A stretch of 64,000 nt of DNA from Saussurea involucrata (Eukaryota; Streptophyta; Magnoliopsida; Asterales; Asteraceae): the NCBI GenBank assembly GCA_033807775.1, contig CM066322.1, positions 21,689,001 through 21,753,000 of the forward strand, written 5' to 3'. The position numbers and the translations under genes were made by a program. Numbering within the stretch: the stretch's first letter is position 1; every line of letters starts with the position of its first letter. This document shows positions 20,729 through 30,040 of this stretch, one piece after another. The notes under the pieces were generated by a model, which saw nothing but the letters and a program-made list of their open reading frames with translations, made no database searches and was not told the DNA's origin.

Positions 20729-21308
20729 GAAAAGGAAGGACGAAAAGAAAGAGGGTGATAAACATACCTGTCACCACCTTAGGCGTCGCCTGCGCCTCTT
20801 CCACCTTCAGCTGGTGGACTCTACCTCGGGCTGCCTCTGTCCCCGGCTGACCCGTACGACCGTCAGTGATGCGCAGTGAGGCATTTGCAGGAGCCCTCTG
20901 TGCACCACCCCCATCAGTTGCCCTAGCATTCGGACAATTGGCCCTCACGTGACCCGTCTGCTTGCAGCTAAAACAGATCATCAAAGGCGACTTGCAATCC
21001 CGGCTGTGATGACCGGACTGCCCACATTTGAAACACCCGCCAGTTTTCTTCCCACTAGAAACCCCGTGATTAAACCCACCACTCTTCGAACTTCCGCGCG
21101 AATCAGAAAACTTTGACTTCTTCTGCACCGCAGAGATTGGCGTCACAGCCTGTGCTGCCTTCCTCTTTTTGGCTTGGGTCTCTAGCTCCAGCTCCCTTCT
21201 CCGGGCTGCATCCATCATTGCTGACAAAGAAGCGTACGGCACCGTGCTCACGAACTCCCTGATCTCGGTACGTAACATATCTTTATACCGAGCCATCTTC
21301 ATTTCCTC
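20664..21308 (-). CDS. Tekay Gag, C-terminal part with two zinc knuckles
   Basis: This continues the gag frame in phase after the stop codon at 21,309-21,311. It contains two CCHC knuckles (CFKCGQSGHHSRDC and CFSCKQTGHVRANC), a basic region and the VVTG end that leads into the protease. If the 88-nt intron is kept, the frame continues through it as a very hydrophobic stretch and stops at 20,664. If it is spliced, this part fuses to Pol. An internal ATG (21,302) follows the stop closely and could allow reinitiation, but that is speculation. Confidence 0.75.
   Translation of the reverse strand, partial: EEMKMARYKDMLRTEIREFVSTVPYASLSAMMDAARRRELELETQAKKRKAAQAVTPISAVQKKSKFSDSRGSSKSGGFNHGVSSGKKTGGCFKCGQSGHHSRDCKSPLMICFSCKQTGHVRANCPNARATDGGGAQRAPANASLRITDGRTGQPGTEAARGRVHQLKVEEAQATPKVVTGMFITLFLFVLPFHALFFFVVYICCYLYVRYVSS
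20680..20767 (-). other. Candidate 88-nt spliced intron at the gag/protease boundary
   Basis: On minus the segment opens gtatgttt, is strongly T-rich, and ends tgtatgttag. Removing it joins ...VVTG to TFLVNS... with no residue lost, which restores the continuous reading usual for this lineage. Its length is not a multiple of three, so retention shifts the frame and ends Gag after a hydrophobic tail at 20,664. Confidence 0.7.
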
Positions 21309-21929
21309 CTAAGCGGCATATTGAGGACAAAACAGCGCCATCTCAGTAAATTTCTTGTTCATCTCTTTAACAGTCTCCGTGGTCTGGGTTAGCTCCAAGA
21401 ACTCCTTTGCTATCCTCTCCATCTCTACCGGAGGCACGTACTCGGCACGGAACCGAGTAACGAACTCCTCCCAAGTAAGGGTAGTACGCTCAGCAAGAGT
21501 CAGCGCTGAGGCGCACCAATCCTTCGCCCCATCGCGAAGCAAATTCACAGCAAAGCGGACCTTCAGATTATCCGGGCAGCCACAGGTCAAGAAGGCACAC
21601 TCCATATCAGAAACCCAACGCATGCTAACAATTGGGTTCGAGTCTCCCTTGAACTCCGGGGGAGAACAGGCAGAGAGATCCCGGTACTGGAACTCTCGAT
21701 TACGGGGATGTCCCCCAGCAGGCGGCAGAATCGCTGTAATGCGCTCCTCTACTAGAACCGTCACCTGATCTTGAATGGCGGTGATAATCTCAGGGATTGC
21801 CTCCCCAATCGCATGCGCTACCTCAGTTGCAATCAACTCACGAATCCGTTCCTCCGTGATCCCCGCCTCAGCTCGCGGCTCAGTCGCGTTGCTCCTCCTA
21901 GTGATGGCCATTCTATAAAGAAGAAACAT
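21309..21929 (-). pseudogene. Tekay Gag, N-terminal part ending in an in-frame TAG
   Basis: 206 codons start at ATG 21,929. The product resembles the plant retrotransposon gag domain (WVSDMECAFL, WCASALTLAE, LTWEEFVTRFRAEYVP, EFLELTQTTETV). The frame meets TAG at 21,309-21,311, and the very next codons continue the same gag frame. This is therefore a point nonsense change rather than a natural boundary. The copy is probably unable to make full Gag unless the stop is read through. Confidence 0.8.
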
Positions 21930-22707
21930 ACAACGAGTTATTAGTACCTAATAACTCACATCAACAACACTCACGCTCAGCTCCTTGGAATCCTCGCGAC
22001 TTCCCCGACTCGAGTACTGATCCTGTGCTTCCGGTAGTAGGAGCTCTACTACTACCTTCCACACCTATCATTGCTCGTTCCGAGTCCCATCCCGAGGGGT
22101 TCAAGTAGCTTCTCGCCGCAACTACACATATATGCTCGCACCGGCATATATACTCACTCTTCCTAGCTCCCTAGGAATTTCCATCCCAATAACTATCCTT
22201 GCTACTAATGCATCCTCACTAATCATAAAAAGTGGCCTCGCGAATACCCGATTACATGCAGTGCAAAACAAATAGACCGTCGAATACAAGATTCTATCCT
22301 AGAACGGTTGGACTCAAACAAGAGCTGCGCAATAGAACTAAATCGAATATTCTAAGGCTATAAGTCTTTTACTGCATACAACCTAGAGGGCATTCACTTA
22401 GTAACCTATCATAATTAAAATTCCTAATAGCAAGCAATTCACATACCGCATAGTGTCAACAACAGGCAATCTAGCATGCATACTCTATGATCTAGAAAGC
22501 AATAAAACACTAAGCATTGTACCTTTCCCTTCGGCTCCGGCTGACTGTACACACTGCGCCCTCGATCACCGTTCCTCGAACGGGTTTTTTTTTTACTTTT
22601 TCTTTTATTTCTAAAAAGATTTAATAAAGAATTCGAAAATTTCCCAGCCGCAACTTGAGACCAAACACACCGAGGTGCGTTTGATTCACTCAAGTTGTGC
22701 TCTAGTT
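21930..22707 (-). other. Gag leader without a primer-binding site
   Basis: This is the internal sequence upstream of gag in minus sense. A normal copy would start with the tRNA-Met PBS next to the LTR. Here the sequence beside the right LTR is actagagcacaacttgag, with no tggtatcagagc. The proximal leader is therefore missing, and the LTR is joined to an internal position. Confidence 0.7.
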
Positions 22708-24985
22708 GTAAAGCCCGTGTCCCGGTACGTCTTTCTTTTATTTATTTAATTATTTAAAGCGTGTGCCGTTATTTGGTTTGGTTCGGGGTTTGATGTTGTT
22801 AAGGACCAAAATGTTAATTCCATATTTTATTCTAGGGTAGTTTGTGAAGGGAGAAAAGTAGGGGGGGGGGGGGCTAAAAAGGAAAAACTTTGGAAGAGTG
22901 CATGGATTCGGCCCATGGCCGGTTCCTTCCCCCGTTCCTTTTCTTTCGTGAAAGCCAAGTAACCCCAAACAACCCACGTGAAACCCTAGAGTACCTTTCT
23001 TGTTTTGTTAGTTCAGCCGTGGGAGAGATAGAGAGAGATAGGGAAGGACCGTGAAAGGGTTGGAGTGAGAGAGAGCTTCGTCGGAGGTGAAAGACGCCGG
23101 AGAAGGTGCCACTGCCGCTGCAGTCGCCGGAAAAGTTTCTGCTGTCGCCACCTCCCGCTGTTCGCCGGAGTCTCGAGGGAAGGAGGATCGTGTACGTTTA
23201 CGTAGCGTCGTCGTAAGGTAATTACTTTTCTTGTTTCGTTTTCTTTCCTTCTCGTTCCCGTCGCCGCCGCCGTTCGCCGCCGCTGTGGCGGTGGTGGATG
23301 GACGGCCGTGGCTGCCGTTGTGGGTGCGTATGCGTGAGAATGGCCGAGAGAGAGAGAGAGGATGGTCGGGTGTTGTCTCGTGCGTTCGTAATCGAAAATC
23401 CACCGCCGGCCGCCGCTGGCCGCCGCCGGTCGCCGCCGGCAACCACCACTGCCGGTGATGGCAGTGGGTGGCGAGTGGCAGTAACCAGACCTTAGTAGCT
23501 TCAGAGCCTTAAACCGTGACTTAATCGTTAAGCCGTATAATTTAAACCGTTGCTTCCAAAATCATTCTTTTTATGCGGAAAAAATGGTCCAGCCCCTGTT
23601 TTGTGACGGCAATAACTTCTCCGTCGTAACTCCGATTGAGCCGAAACTGGCGCCCACGCTTCGAGCTCGGGACCGAGTACGTTTTCTGTGTTTTGGCGGA
23701 AAACTGGTTCGGCCTCGAGTTGGGAGAAAAAGTGGTCGCAAGTTCTGCGGTTAGTCATTTTATGTGAAATTTCCTGGAATCTGCCACTGTTTTGCGTGGA
23801 CCGTAACTTTTTACTCGTAACTCGTTTTGAGGTGATTTTGGTGGCCATAGTTCCCTATTCGAGTCGGGAAGGTTTTTCGTGTTTTGCCGAAAGTCTGATT
23901 TAAACCGTAGCTAGGCTGTTTTGGACTGTTTATGCAGGCTGGACCGAAACTGGCAGTTTCGGGTAACCGTTCGTATTTAATTCACAGTAAATTATAGAAA
24001 AATCGTTAGGAGGCGTATAATATGTCCTTGGAACCCCAACTCAGAGGACTTTCTGGTCATGAAATAATATTGGGATTTTTCTAGATTTAAGAGGGTCGAA
24101 ACGGGTCCCGAACAGACCTGTTTTGGGTGATCGGAAATTAGTTTTAGTGACGTTTTAAGCGTGTGTCGTGTCTTAGGGTCCGGGTCTCGTATTGACACGT
24201 TTTAACATGCGTTTAGGTACTGGAAGGTGACCGTAATTGTGGAGCTTGATTCGTGTTGATTAAGCTAGGCGCGCATTTGAGGTGAGTTCTCTCACTGTGT
24301 AGTTAGGGGTTGTATGCATGTCATAATAGTTGCTTGTATTACTGTCTTTGTGGTGTGAACTAGTTGTTGTGGTGCATAATATTTGATTGATTTGAATGCT
24401 TGGTATAATTGTGTTACCTTACAATTCGGTGGGACCGAGGCCTCGATGGTACTGAGGTGTTGGTTACGTTATAATTCGGTGGGACCGAGGCCTCGATGGT
24501 ACTGAGGTGTTGTTTATGTTATAATTCGGCGGGACCGAGACCTCGATGGTACTGAGGTGTTGGTTATCTCGTAATTCGGCGGGACCGAGGCCTCGATGGT
24601 ACTGAGGTGGTTGGATACATAATTACCTGTAGATGTTTACTCATTTTATGTATCTGTGATATTGTTGCTTATGTGCGGGTAGGGATGATGTGTATATAAT
24701 TCCTACCTGCGCATGTGTTTGAATTCACTAAGCTTCGTGCTTACCCTTTTCCCAATAATCTGTGGTTTCAGGTACGAGTGGCTCTAAGGCGTGACGGGTA
24801 CACACTGGCGCGCGGGATGAGCTGACTGATATTTGTTTTAATTATTGAACTTTGTTTCCGCTGGTTACTGATTACTCGAATAGTATTTATGTCCTTGCAA
24901 TTAATATGTTGGAATTATTTATGGAGTTTTTATATAAAGCGTTTAATTTAAAATTTTAAATTCCCTGAAGTTTTGGGGGGTTACA
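22708..24985 (+). mobile_element. Tekay LTR, right copy, inverted
   Basis: It reads tgtaaagcccgtgtccc...ttttggggggttaca on the plus strand, so it is inverted relative to the left LTR and to gag-pol. Length 2,278 bp. The differences seen from the left copy are single bases (for example ggggcg versus gggggg near the end) and a longer G run at 22,861. The U3 terminus is joined precisely at its first base to gag leader sequence, and the U5 terminus abuts the target duplication. Confidence 0.88.
24412..24610. repeat. Four 50-bp tandem repeats in the right Tekay LTR
   Basis: Mirror of the array at 15,431-15,630, with the same unit count and a few base differences. Confidence 0.9.
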
Positions 24986-24990
24986 ACGGC
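24986..24990. repeat. Target-site duplication acggc, right copy
   Basis: Pairs with 14,690-14,694. Removing 14,695-24,990 rejoins a plausible continuous AT-rich spacer. Confidence 0.8.
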
Positions 24991-25597
24991 TATATTAGAA
25001 AATATTTTTTTTAATTTTCTTTTTCAAATTAATCACACTATATATATTAACATATACCATCTTATTTTTTCACACCAAAACATACTTTCTTCCATTTCTC
25101 TCAAATTCAATACCTTCTTCCATTTCTCTCAAATTTCATCATGAATCCAAACACCACACCTACATCCCGTCGTAACCGATCGGATACACCGCAACAAGAC
25201 CCGGAGCTTGGCTTCCAAGCGTTTTCTCAACAAGGTTATGTTCCGCAACAAGCGTTTTCTCAACAATTGCCACAACACCCGTTTATTCCTCACCAATTTA
25301 CATATCATGGTTTGATTCAACAAGGTTTCACTCCCGCCAATTACCAACTTCCTCAACCAGCAATCGATCTCGACGGCGACTTTGTTCCTGAAACCCAACA
25401 ACCGCACACACCACAATCGATCTCCACACAACAATCAATCCCGGAACAATCAAACCCGACACCAAAGCAAAAAGGAAAAAAATAAAAAATATGAAAATAG
25501 AGTCACCCGCCAGATGTGGACTAAAGAGGAGGAAGTCGCGTTAGTGTCGGCGTGGGTTGACGTTTCGGAGGACCTCGTTGTCGGTAACGCACAAACC

Positions 25598-25700
25598 GGT
25601 GGTAATATTTTTATTATTATTATTATTATTATTGTTATTATTATTAATATTGTTATTATTATTATTAATATTCTTGTTATTATTCTTATACTTGAATTTA
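25598..25700. repeat. (tta/att)n microsatellite
   Basis: About 100 bp of att/gtt trinucleotide repeats inside the ORF1 intron. Confidence 0.85.
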
Positions 25701-25745
25701 CATAAATGTAGACAGTTTTTGAAACCGAATCTCGAAGGTGTTCTA

Positions 25746-26707
25746 TGTTGGTCCCGAAGGGCTATACAAGTTTGTAGAAGGGGGGTTGAATACAAACACA
25801 CAGATTTTACTTTTCTAAATTGTTTATTGATAAATCATTAACAATTTACAGCTTGTTGCGGAAACAAGATTAAGGATAAACTTAAATCTAAACAAGCTGG
25901 AACACTAAGTTTCTTGCACTAAGAAAGATAAGGAAATTACTAATAATAACCTATCTTGAGATAAGAGGATGAACTTGTCCAGAGTTAGCAAGTTACTTCA
26001 AAATGAAGTGAGTTCATCTCTTTATATACTGCATGCATTTAATGCATGTCAGTTTATACTTTACACGTGTCATCAGCTCATTGGTTGCATGTCATTGACC
26101 TTTGTAGACAACCTTAGTAGCCGCATGAATGAACAGTGTAGTATCAGAGTGGTTGTACGATTTCAGACAGTAAGGAGGCTCTTTTCTGACATTTCGTACG
26201 GAGTCGTGCAAGGGTGGTTAAGACAAAAGTACTTTGTACGGAGGACTTCATGATCAGCTTTCGTTGAATCAGAGCTTTATCATATTATATCAGCGAATGA
26301 TAAAGTTCAGCGATAGCTGAAGTCTTGTACTTGATACTTCACGTTGAGTGGACAAATCTGAGTCTTCGCTGATCCACATCAGTTCATTAGGAGACTTGTC
26401 GCTGGTTCTTGAGCTTGATCTCCGACTTCAGCGTAGAACCTATGTTGACGTGAAACTTGTCTTCAGAGATCATAAGTAAACAACTAATTTATCAGCGATC
26501 ATCATAAGTACTGAACAAACTCAGAGTATTATGGTGAACAGTGTTCGCTGAATGTTTAATCTAAAGAGCGAGAGTTCCTATCAGCGGTACTGTAAGGTCT
26601 TAGTACTTATCAGCGATAGTGAAACTCTAATACATATTGTTTACTTACAATTTTCACTAAGTATTAAGATAGGGTCATTATCAAATCACTGAGGGTTTGG
26701 ATCAACA
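25746..26707. mobile_element. Solo LTR, probably Ty1/copia type, 962 bp
   Basis: It starts tgttggtccc and ends ggatcaaca (TG...CA with tgttg/caaca ends). Flanking ttcta (25,741-25,745 and 26,708-26,712) is a 5-bp target duplication. There is no internal domain. Insertion split the second exon of Harbinger ORF1. Copia assignment rests only on end sequence and size. Confidence 0.7.
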
Positions 26708-27382
26708 TTCTATAATTCTATGGGTCGCCAAGATTATAGATCATTTCATCAACTGAACACCAAGTTCAAAGACCTCAACAAGAAAATAACGTGTTTTGCC
26801 GGCATCTACAACAACTTGGTCAATAATAGATCAAGCGGAATGAGTGACGCCGACATTTTACGAACGGCACACCACCGGTACCGAGAGGATATTGGGGTTG
26901 CTTTCACCCATGAACAAGCTTGGGATGTCCTAAAAAAATGTCCAAAATGGTCAACGGTTCCAACGATGTCGACAAATTCATCACGGGGTTCAAAACGTAC
27001 CAAACCTTCCGATGATGACGATGAAGATGTTCGGGTCAACGAGGTCGAGCAACTTCAACGACCCATCGGGAGAAATAAGGCAAAAAAAACATCAACGAGT
27101 AATACGACTGGGTCGAATCCGGACGAAAATGTTACTCGGTTGTTGACGACCATAAGCTCGTTCAACGAGCATATTTACGGTACAATGGAGTACAAAATGA
27201 AAAAACTTGAACTCGAACAACAACAGTTGCAGGTTCAACGAGAACAGTTGGAACTCGAACGAGAAACCCGATATCAACAAGACTTCGAGTTCTATATATC
27301 CCCGCATGATCACCTTTCGGGAGACGTTTTGAGGGTTACTTTAGCGAGAAAAGAGAAAATTAGAAAATATCATAATTTTTAG

Positions 27383-27721
27383 TGTTTTGTATTTTGTATT
27401 TTGTAATTTTTAATTTTTTAGTGTTTTGTATTTTGTAATTTTTAATTTTTTAATGAATGATATGAATTTTTATTTTTATTATTTATCTTATTTTTATTTA
27501 TTAAAAAATATATAAATATTTTTATTTTGTTAAATAATTAAATGTATAAATAAAAGAATTAAAAAAGATGAGGTGGCAAGTGGGTTCATTGGGTTAATTG
27601 GGTAGTGGTACTCCACTTTTGGGTAAGGATTGGGTAAGGAGGATAGGAAAGAGAAAATCTGATGTGGCGCTGAGGTGGCAAGTGGGTTCATTGGGTTCAT
27701 TGGGTACCGGTACTCATGGCC
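27383..27721. other. AT-rich 3' flank of Harbinger ORF1 with short direct repeats
   Basis: No gene. A gtgttttgtattttgtaat motif is repeated near 27,382-27,440, and aggtggcaagtgggttcatt is repeated at 27,571 and 27,671. The latter probably belongs to the Harbinger subterminal region. Confidence 0.5.
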
Positions 27722-28399
27722 TAAGAGCATCCACTCAAGTCTTGCAAGACCCCTTGCAAGACCAACCTAATCTTTCTAAATTAAAAAACTCTTTCAAAAA
27801 ATAAATATATTAAACAATAGCATTTTTTAATTTAATTTAATTTGTTTGTTTATTTAAACATTAATTATTAATATGTTTATTAAATTTAATTCATTTATTA
27901 GATTATTTGAATGTTATTTTTTTAATATTTGTATTAAATTTAATTATTTTTTTAATATTTTTAAGATTATTTGAACATTATTAATATTTTTATTAAATTT
28001 AATATTTTTATTAATCCATCTATATTTTATAATTAATTTATTAGTTATATTTAGTCCAAGGATCTGATAAAATAAGTCTTAATGGCCACCATTTAACACC
28101 TTAATAAATGTTGACAGAGAAAACCCAATAAAACGGCTCTTCTGGCCTAGACAGGATGGAAATCAACAATGAAGTTGGCACTCGACCAAAGACATAGATC
28201 ACAGATTTATGAATTAAAACTATACATCCATAGTAATCGGTAAATGTAAGCATAACAAGTATGTTTTAACACAAGATCCTAATTTAGCCAATCATGGCTA
28301 GATATGAATCTTGAAGGATATGATAATAATTAAAAAGAACTTGAATAAACAGAAAACTTACAAGAGCCTTCGAGTATCCACAAGCTTTTCTTTATTTGA

Positions 28400-28560
28400 A
28401 CTTCCAAATATTACAAACGAGGGAAAGAAAGTAGTAAACTAAGAGAGGATAAGAAAACTGGTACTGGACAATGAAGGAGAAGTCCTTAAATAAGGAAAAC
28501 AAAGCAATAAAACAAACAACTTTTTAAAAGTAAATAGTGAAGATTCCACTTAGGCTATTC
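28400..28560 (-). promoter_or_regulatory. Promoter-like region of the pararetrovirus insert
   Basis: On minus a TATA-like ccttatttaagg (near 28,490) is followed about 100 nt later by an aataaag-type polyadenylation motif (near 28,400). The order TATA then poly(A) signal within a short distance resembles the terminal redundancy arrangement of pararetrovirus genomes. Confidence 0.4.
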
Positions 28561-28648
28561 AAGAATAGTAAAAGGTGTCGGCCATATTATGTCGACTGAG
28601 GCTGTAGCGAGCTACAGTGAAAATTCTTTAATTATCTGATTTCTTCAA

Positions 28649-29518
28649 TTATTTGATCTTGTCTGTCATTGTGACGACAAAAGTGTCTAGATCATCATCT
28701 AGAGAGAAAATCCCAAGATCATTGTCTGGGTCTTGCGCATCTTGAGTCATTTGTTCAGATGTCATCGAGGCATCTGATCTTGAATCTGGACCTATGTTCT
28801 TTAATAAGTCCTCCTTCATTTTTGAAACATAGAGATCTATTATCTCTTTTTTGGAATGCGTCTCTGAATATCTCTGAGACATCTTTTTGAAAAGACTAAT
28901 TTCATCTACGTCTTCTTGCTTTTCTTCATACTGCTGCTTATAAAGCTCTACCTTCTTGATGATGTTTGACACCATTTCCTCACCATAAGGCTTTTTTGTT
29001 TCAGGATCACTACGGGATAATTTATCCCAATACCTGGTAAGACCTTGTCTTTTCAAGCAAGGGGCCATAAACTCGGTATAACCAAAAATAGGTTTCCATT
29101 TCCATATCCAAGGAATGCTGAATTCCATAAAGAACCAACATGTATTATGTCCCTCAATAATGTATTGAGATTTGTTGTTATAAACTTTTGGGGAATATGA
29201 CACCCATTGTTTTAAACATAGGTTTAAATTTTCAGGGAGAATTTCTCCGGTGGTACCAAAATTTCTCCACCATGAAAAGAACCAATTAGGAATTGGAGCG
29301 TGAAAACATTTATCACAGATTTTTAGAAACCAAGTATGTTTCTTGTTTTCATTTTCATAAAAAAGAACCTTTTCAAAACTGGAAATATAATCCCAATAAT
29401 TGAATTTAAAATTACACTTATGTGGAGGAGAGTACCACTCTCTTTCATGAAATGGGGATATTCCCCATTCTTCAAAAGAAATAATTTTCTTTATAATAAA
29501 TTTTGAGAAGTTATAAAC
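28649..29518 (-). pseudogene. Downstream ORF of the pararetrovirus insert (unknown function)
   Basis: A 184-codon open segment (29,203-28,649) continues an open reading upstream to about 29,500. It is rich in aromatic residues (motifs such as WKWKP and WFFSWW) and ends acidic. I associate this kind of protein with plant genomic polyproteins of Caulimoviridae-type elements but cannot name a function. Confidence 0.45.
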
Positions 29519-30040
29519 TTATGACCTTGTGGCAGGGGAAAAATGAGTGATTTCTACACTACTGGTAGAAATTAATAATCCCTCATAATATTGTCTTTGC
29601 TTCAAAGAACCATAGGTGCTAGAGGATTTATTAAGATATCTCTGCAGAATATAATCTGGGTTATTCTTCCATTGAATATCCTTTTCTTCAATTAGAAATA
29701 TTATTTCCTTTGATTGAGATTCCGAAAATTGGGAATCTGAGTTTTCTTCTTTGCTAATATTAGCATAAGAAGGAACATCATTCTTTTCTTTTTCCTTAAT
29801 ATAATTAAGGTATTCTTTTTGAAGAGGATGGTCCTCCGGAAGTGAGGTACCTATAAGGTTTTCTAGTGGATTATCATCCGTGTGAACAATGCTATAGGCT
29901 ATTAGCCTCTTTTTACCCATTTGGATAGTATATTCTTCTGGGGAAGTTCTTCCTCTTCCTCTTCCTCTATAAGAGGATGAATTTCCTCTTCCTCTATGAG
30001 AGGAATAATTGCTTTGCGAAGAGCTCATCCCTGAAATCAT
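29519..30040 (-). CDS. Small ORF with RG-rich N-terminus in the pararetrovirus insert
   Basis: 173 codons. The start ATG overlaps the RT stop codon in an ATGA arrangement (30,040-30,037), suggesting translation by termination and reinitiation. Residues 8-30 are Ser/Arg/Gly-rich (RGRGRGR), as in RNA-binding tails; the rest is acidic and unrecognised. Confidence 0.5.
   Translation of the reverse strand: MISGMSSSQSNYSSHRGRGNSSSYRGRGRGRTSPEEYTIQMGKKRLIAYSIVHTDDNPLENLIGTSLPEDHPLQKEYLNYIKEKEKNDVPSYANISKEENSDSQFSESQSKEIIFLIEEKDIQWKNNPDYILQRYLNKSSSTYGSLKQRQYYEGLLISTSSVEITHFSPATRS

Larger units (their letters stand above)
14695..24985 (-). mobile_element. Composite Tekay chromovirus / Cassandra TRIM retroelement
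   Basis: In minus sense the order is: Tekay LTR in the wrong orientation (24,985-22,708), gag leader (22,707-21,930), gag, intron, pol, polypurine tract, Tekay LTR in the correct orientation (17,327-15,055), Cassandra primer-binding site and internal domain (15,054-14,971), Cassandra LTR (14,970-14,695). One target duplication (acggc) brackets the whole. The two Tekay LTRs are 2,273 and 2,278 bp and differ at only a few sites by eye, so the insertion is young. Pol is open; gag has one in-frame stop. The element sits in the spacer of an older Harbinger transposon. Confidence 0.85.
25141..27382 (+). pseudogene. PIF/Harbinger ORF1 (Myb/SANT-like DNA-binding protein), broken
   Basis: The first part (25,141-25,485) is a Gln/Pro-rich N-terminus. 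A one-base frame change in the A-run near 25,475 shifts into the Myb/SANT-like part (MWTKEEEVALVSAWVDVSED). An intron with a long (tta)n tract follows (25,598-25,700). The next exon starts near 25,710 and soon has TGA in place of a conserved Trp codon; it is then split by a solo LTR (25,746-26,707). The rest (26,720-27,382) carries the typical MGRQDYRSFHQLNTKFKDLN start and a coiled-coil end rich in Gln and Glu. In intact elements ORF1 binds the TIRs and helps the transposase; this copy cannot. Confidence 0.8.

Noticed and set aside
14695..24985. An ordinary full-length Tekay element with direct LTRs
   Set aside because: The LTRs are inverted, no PBS lies beside the right LTR, and the TSD lies outside the Cassandra part rather than at the left Tekay LTR.
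22708..24985. Right LTR as an independent solo-LTR insertion
   Set aside because: Its flanks (ctagt at 22,703-22,707 versus acggc) do not form a target duplication; acggc pairs only with 14,690-14,694.
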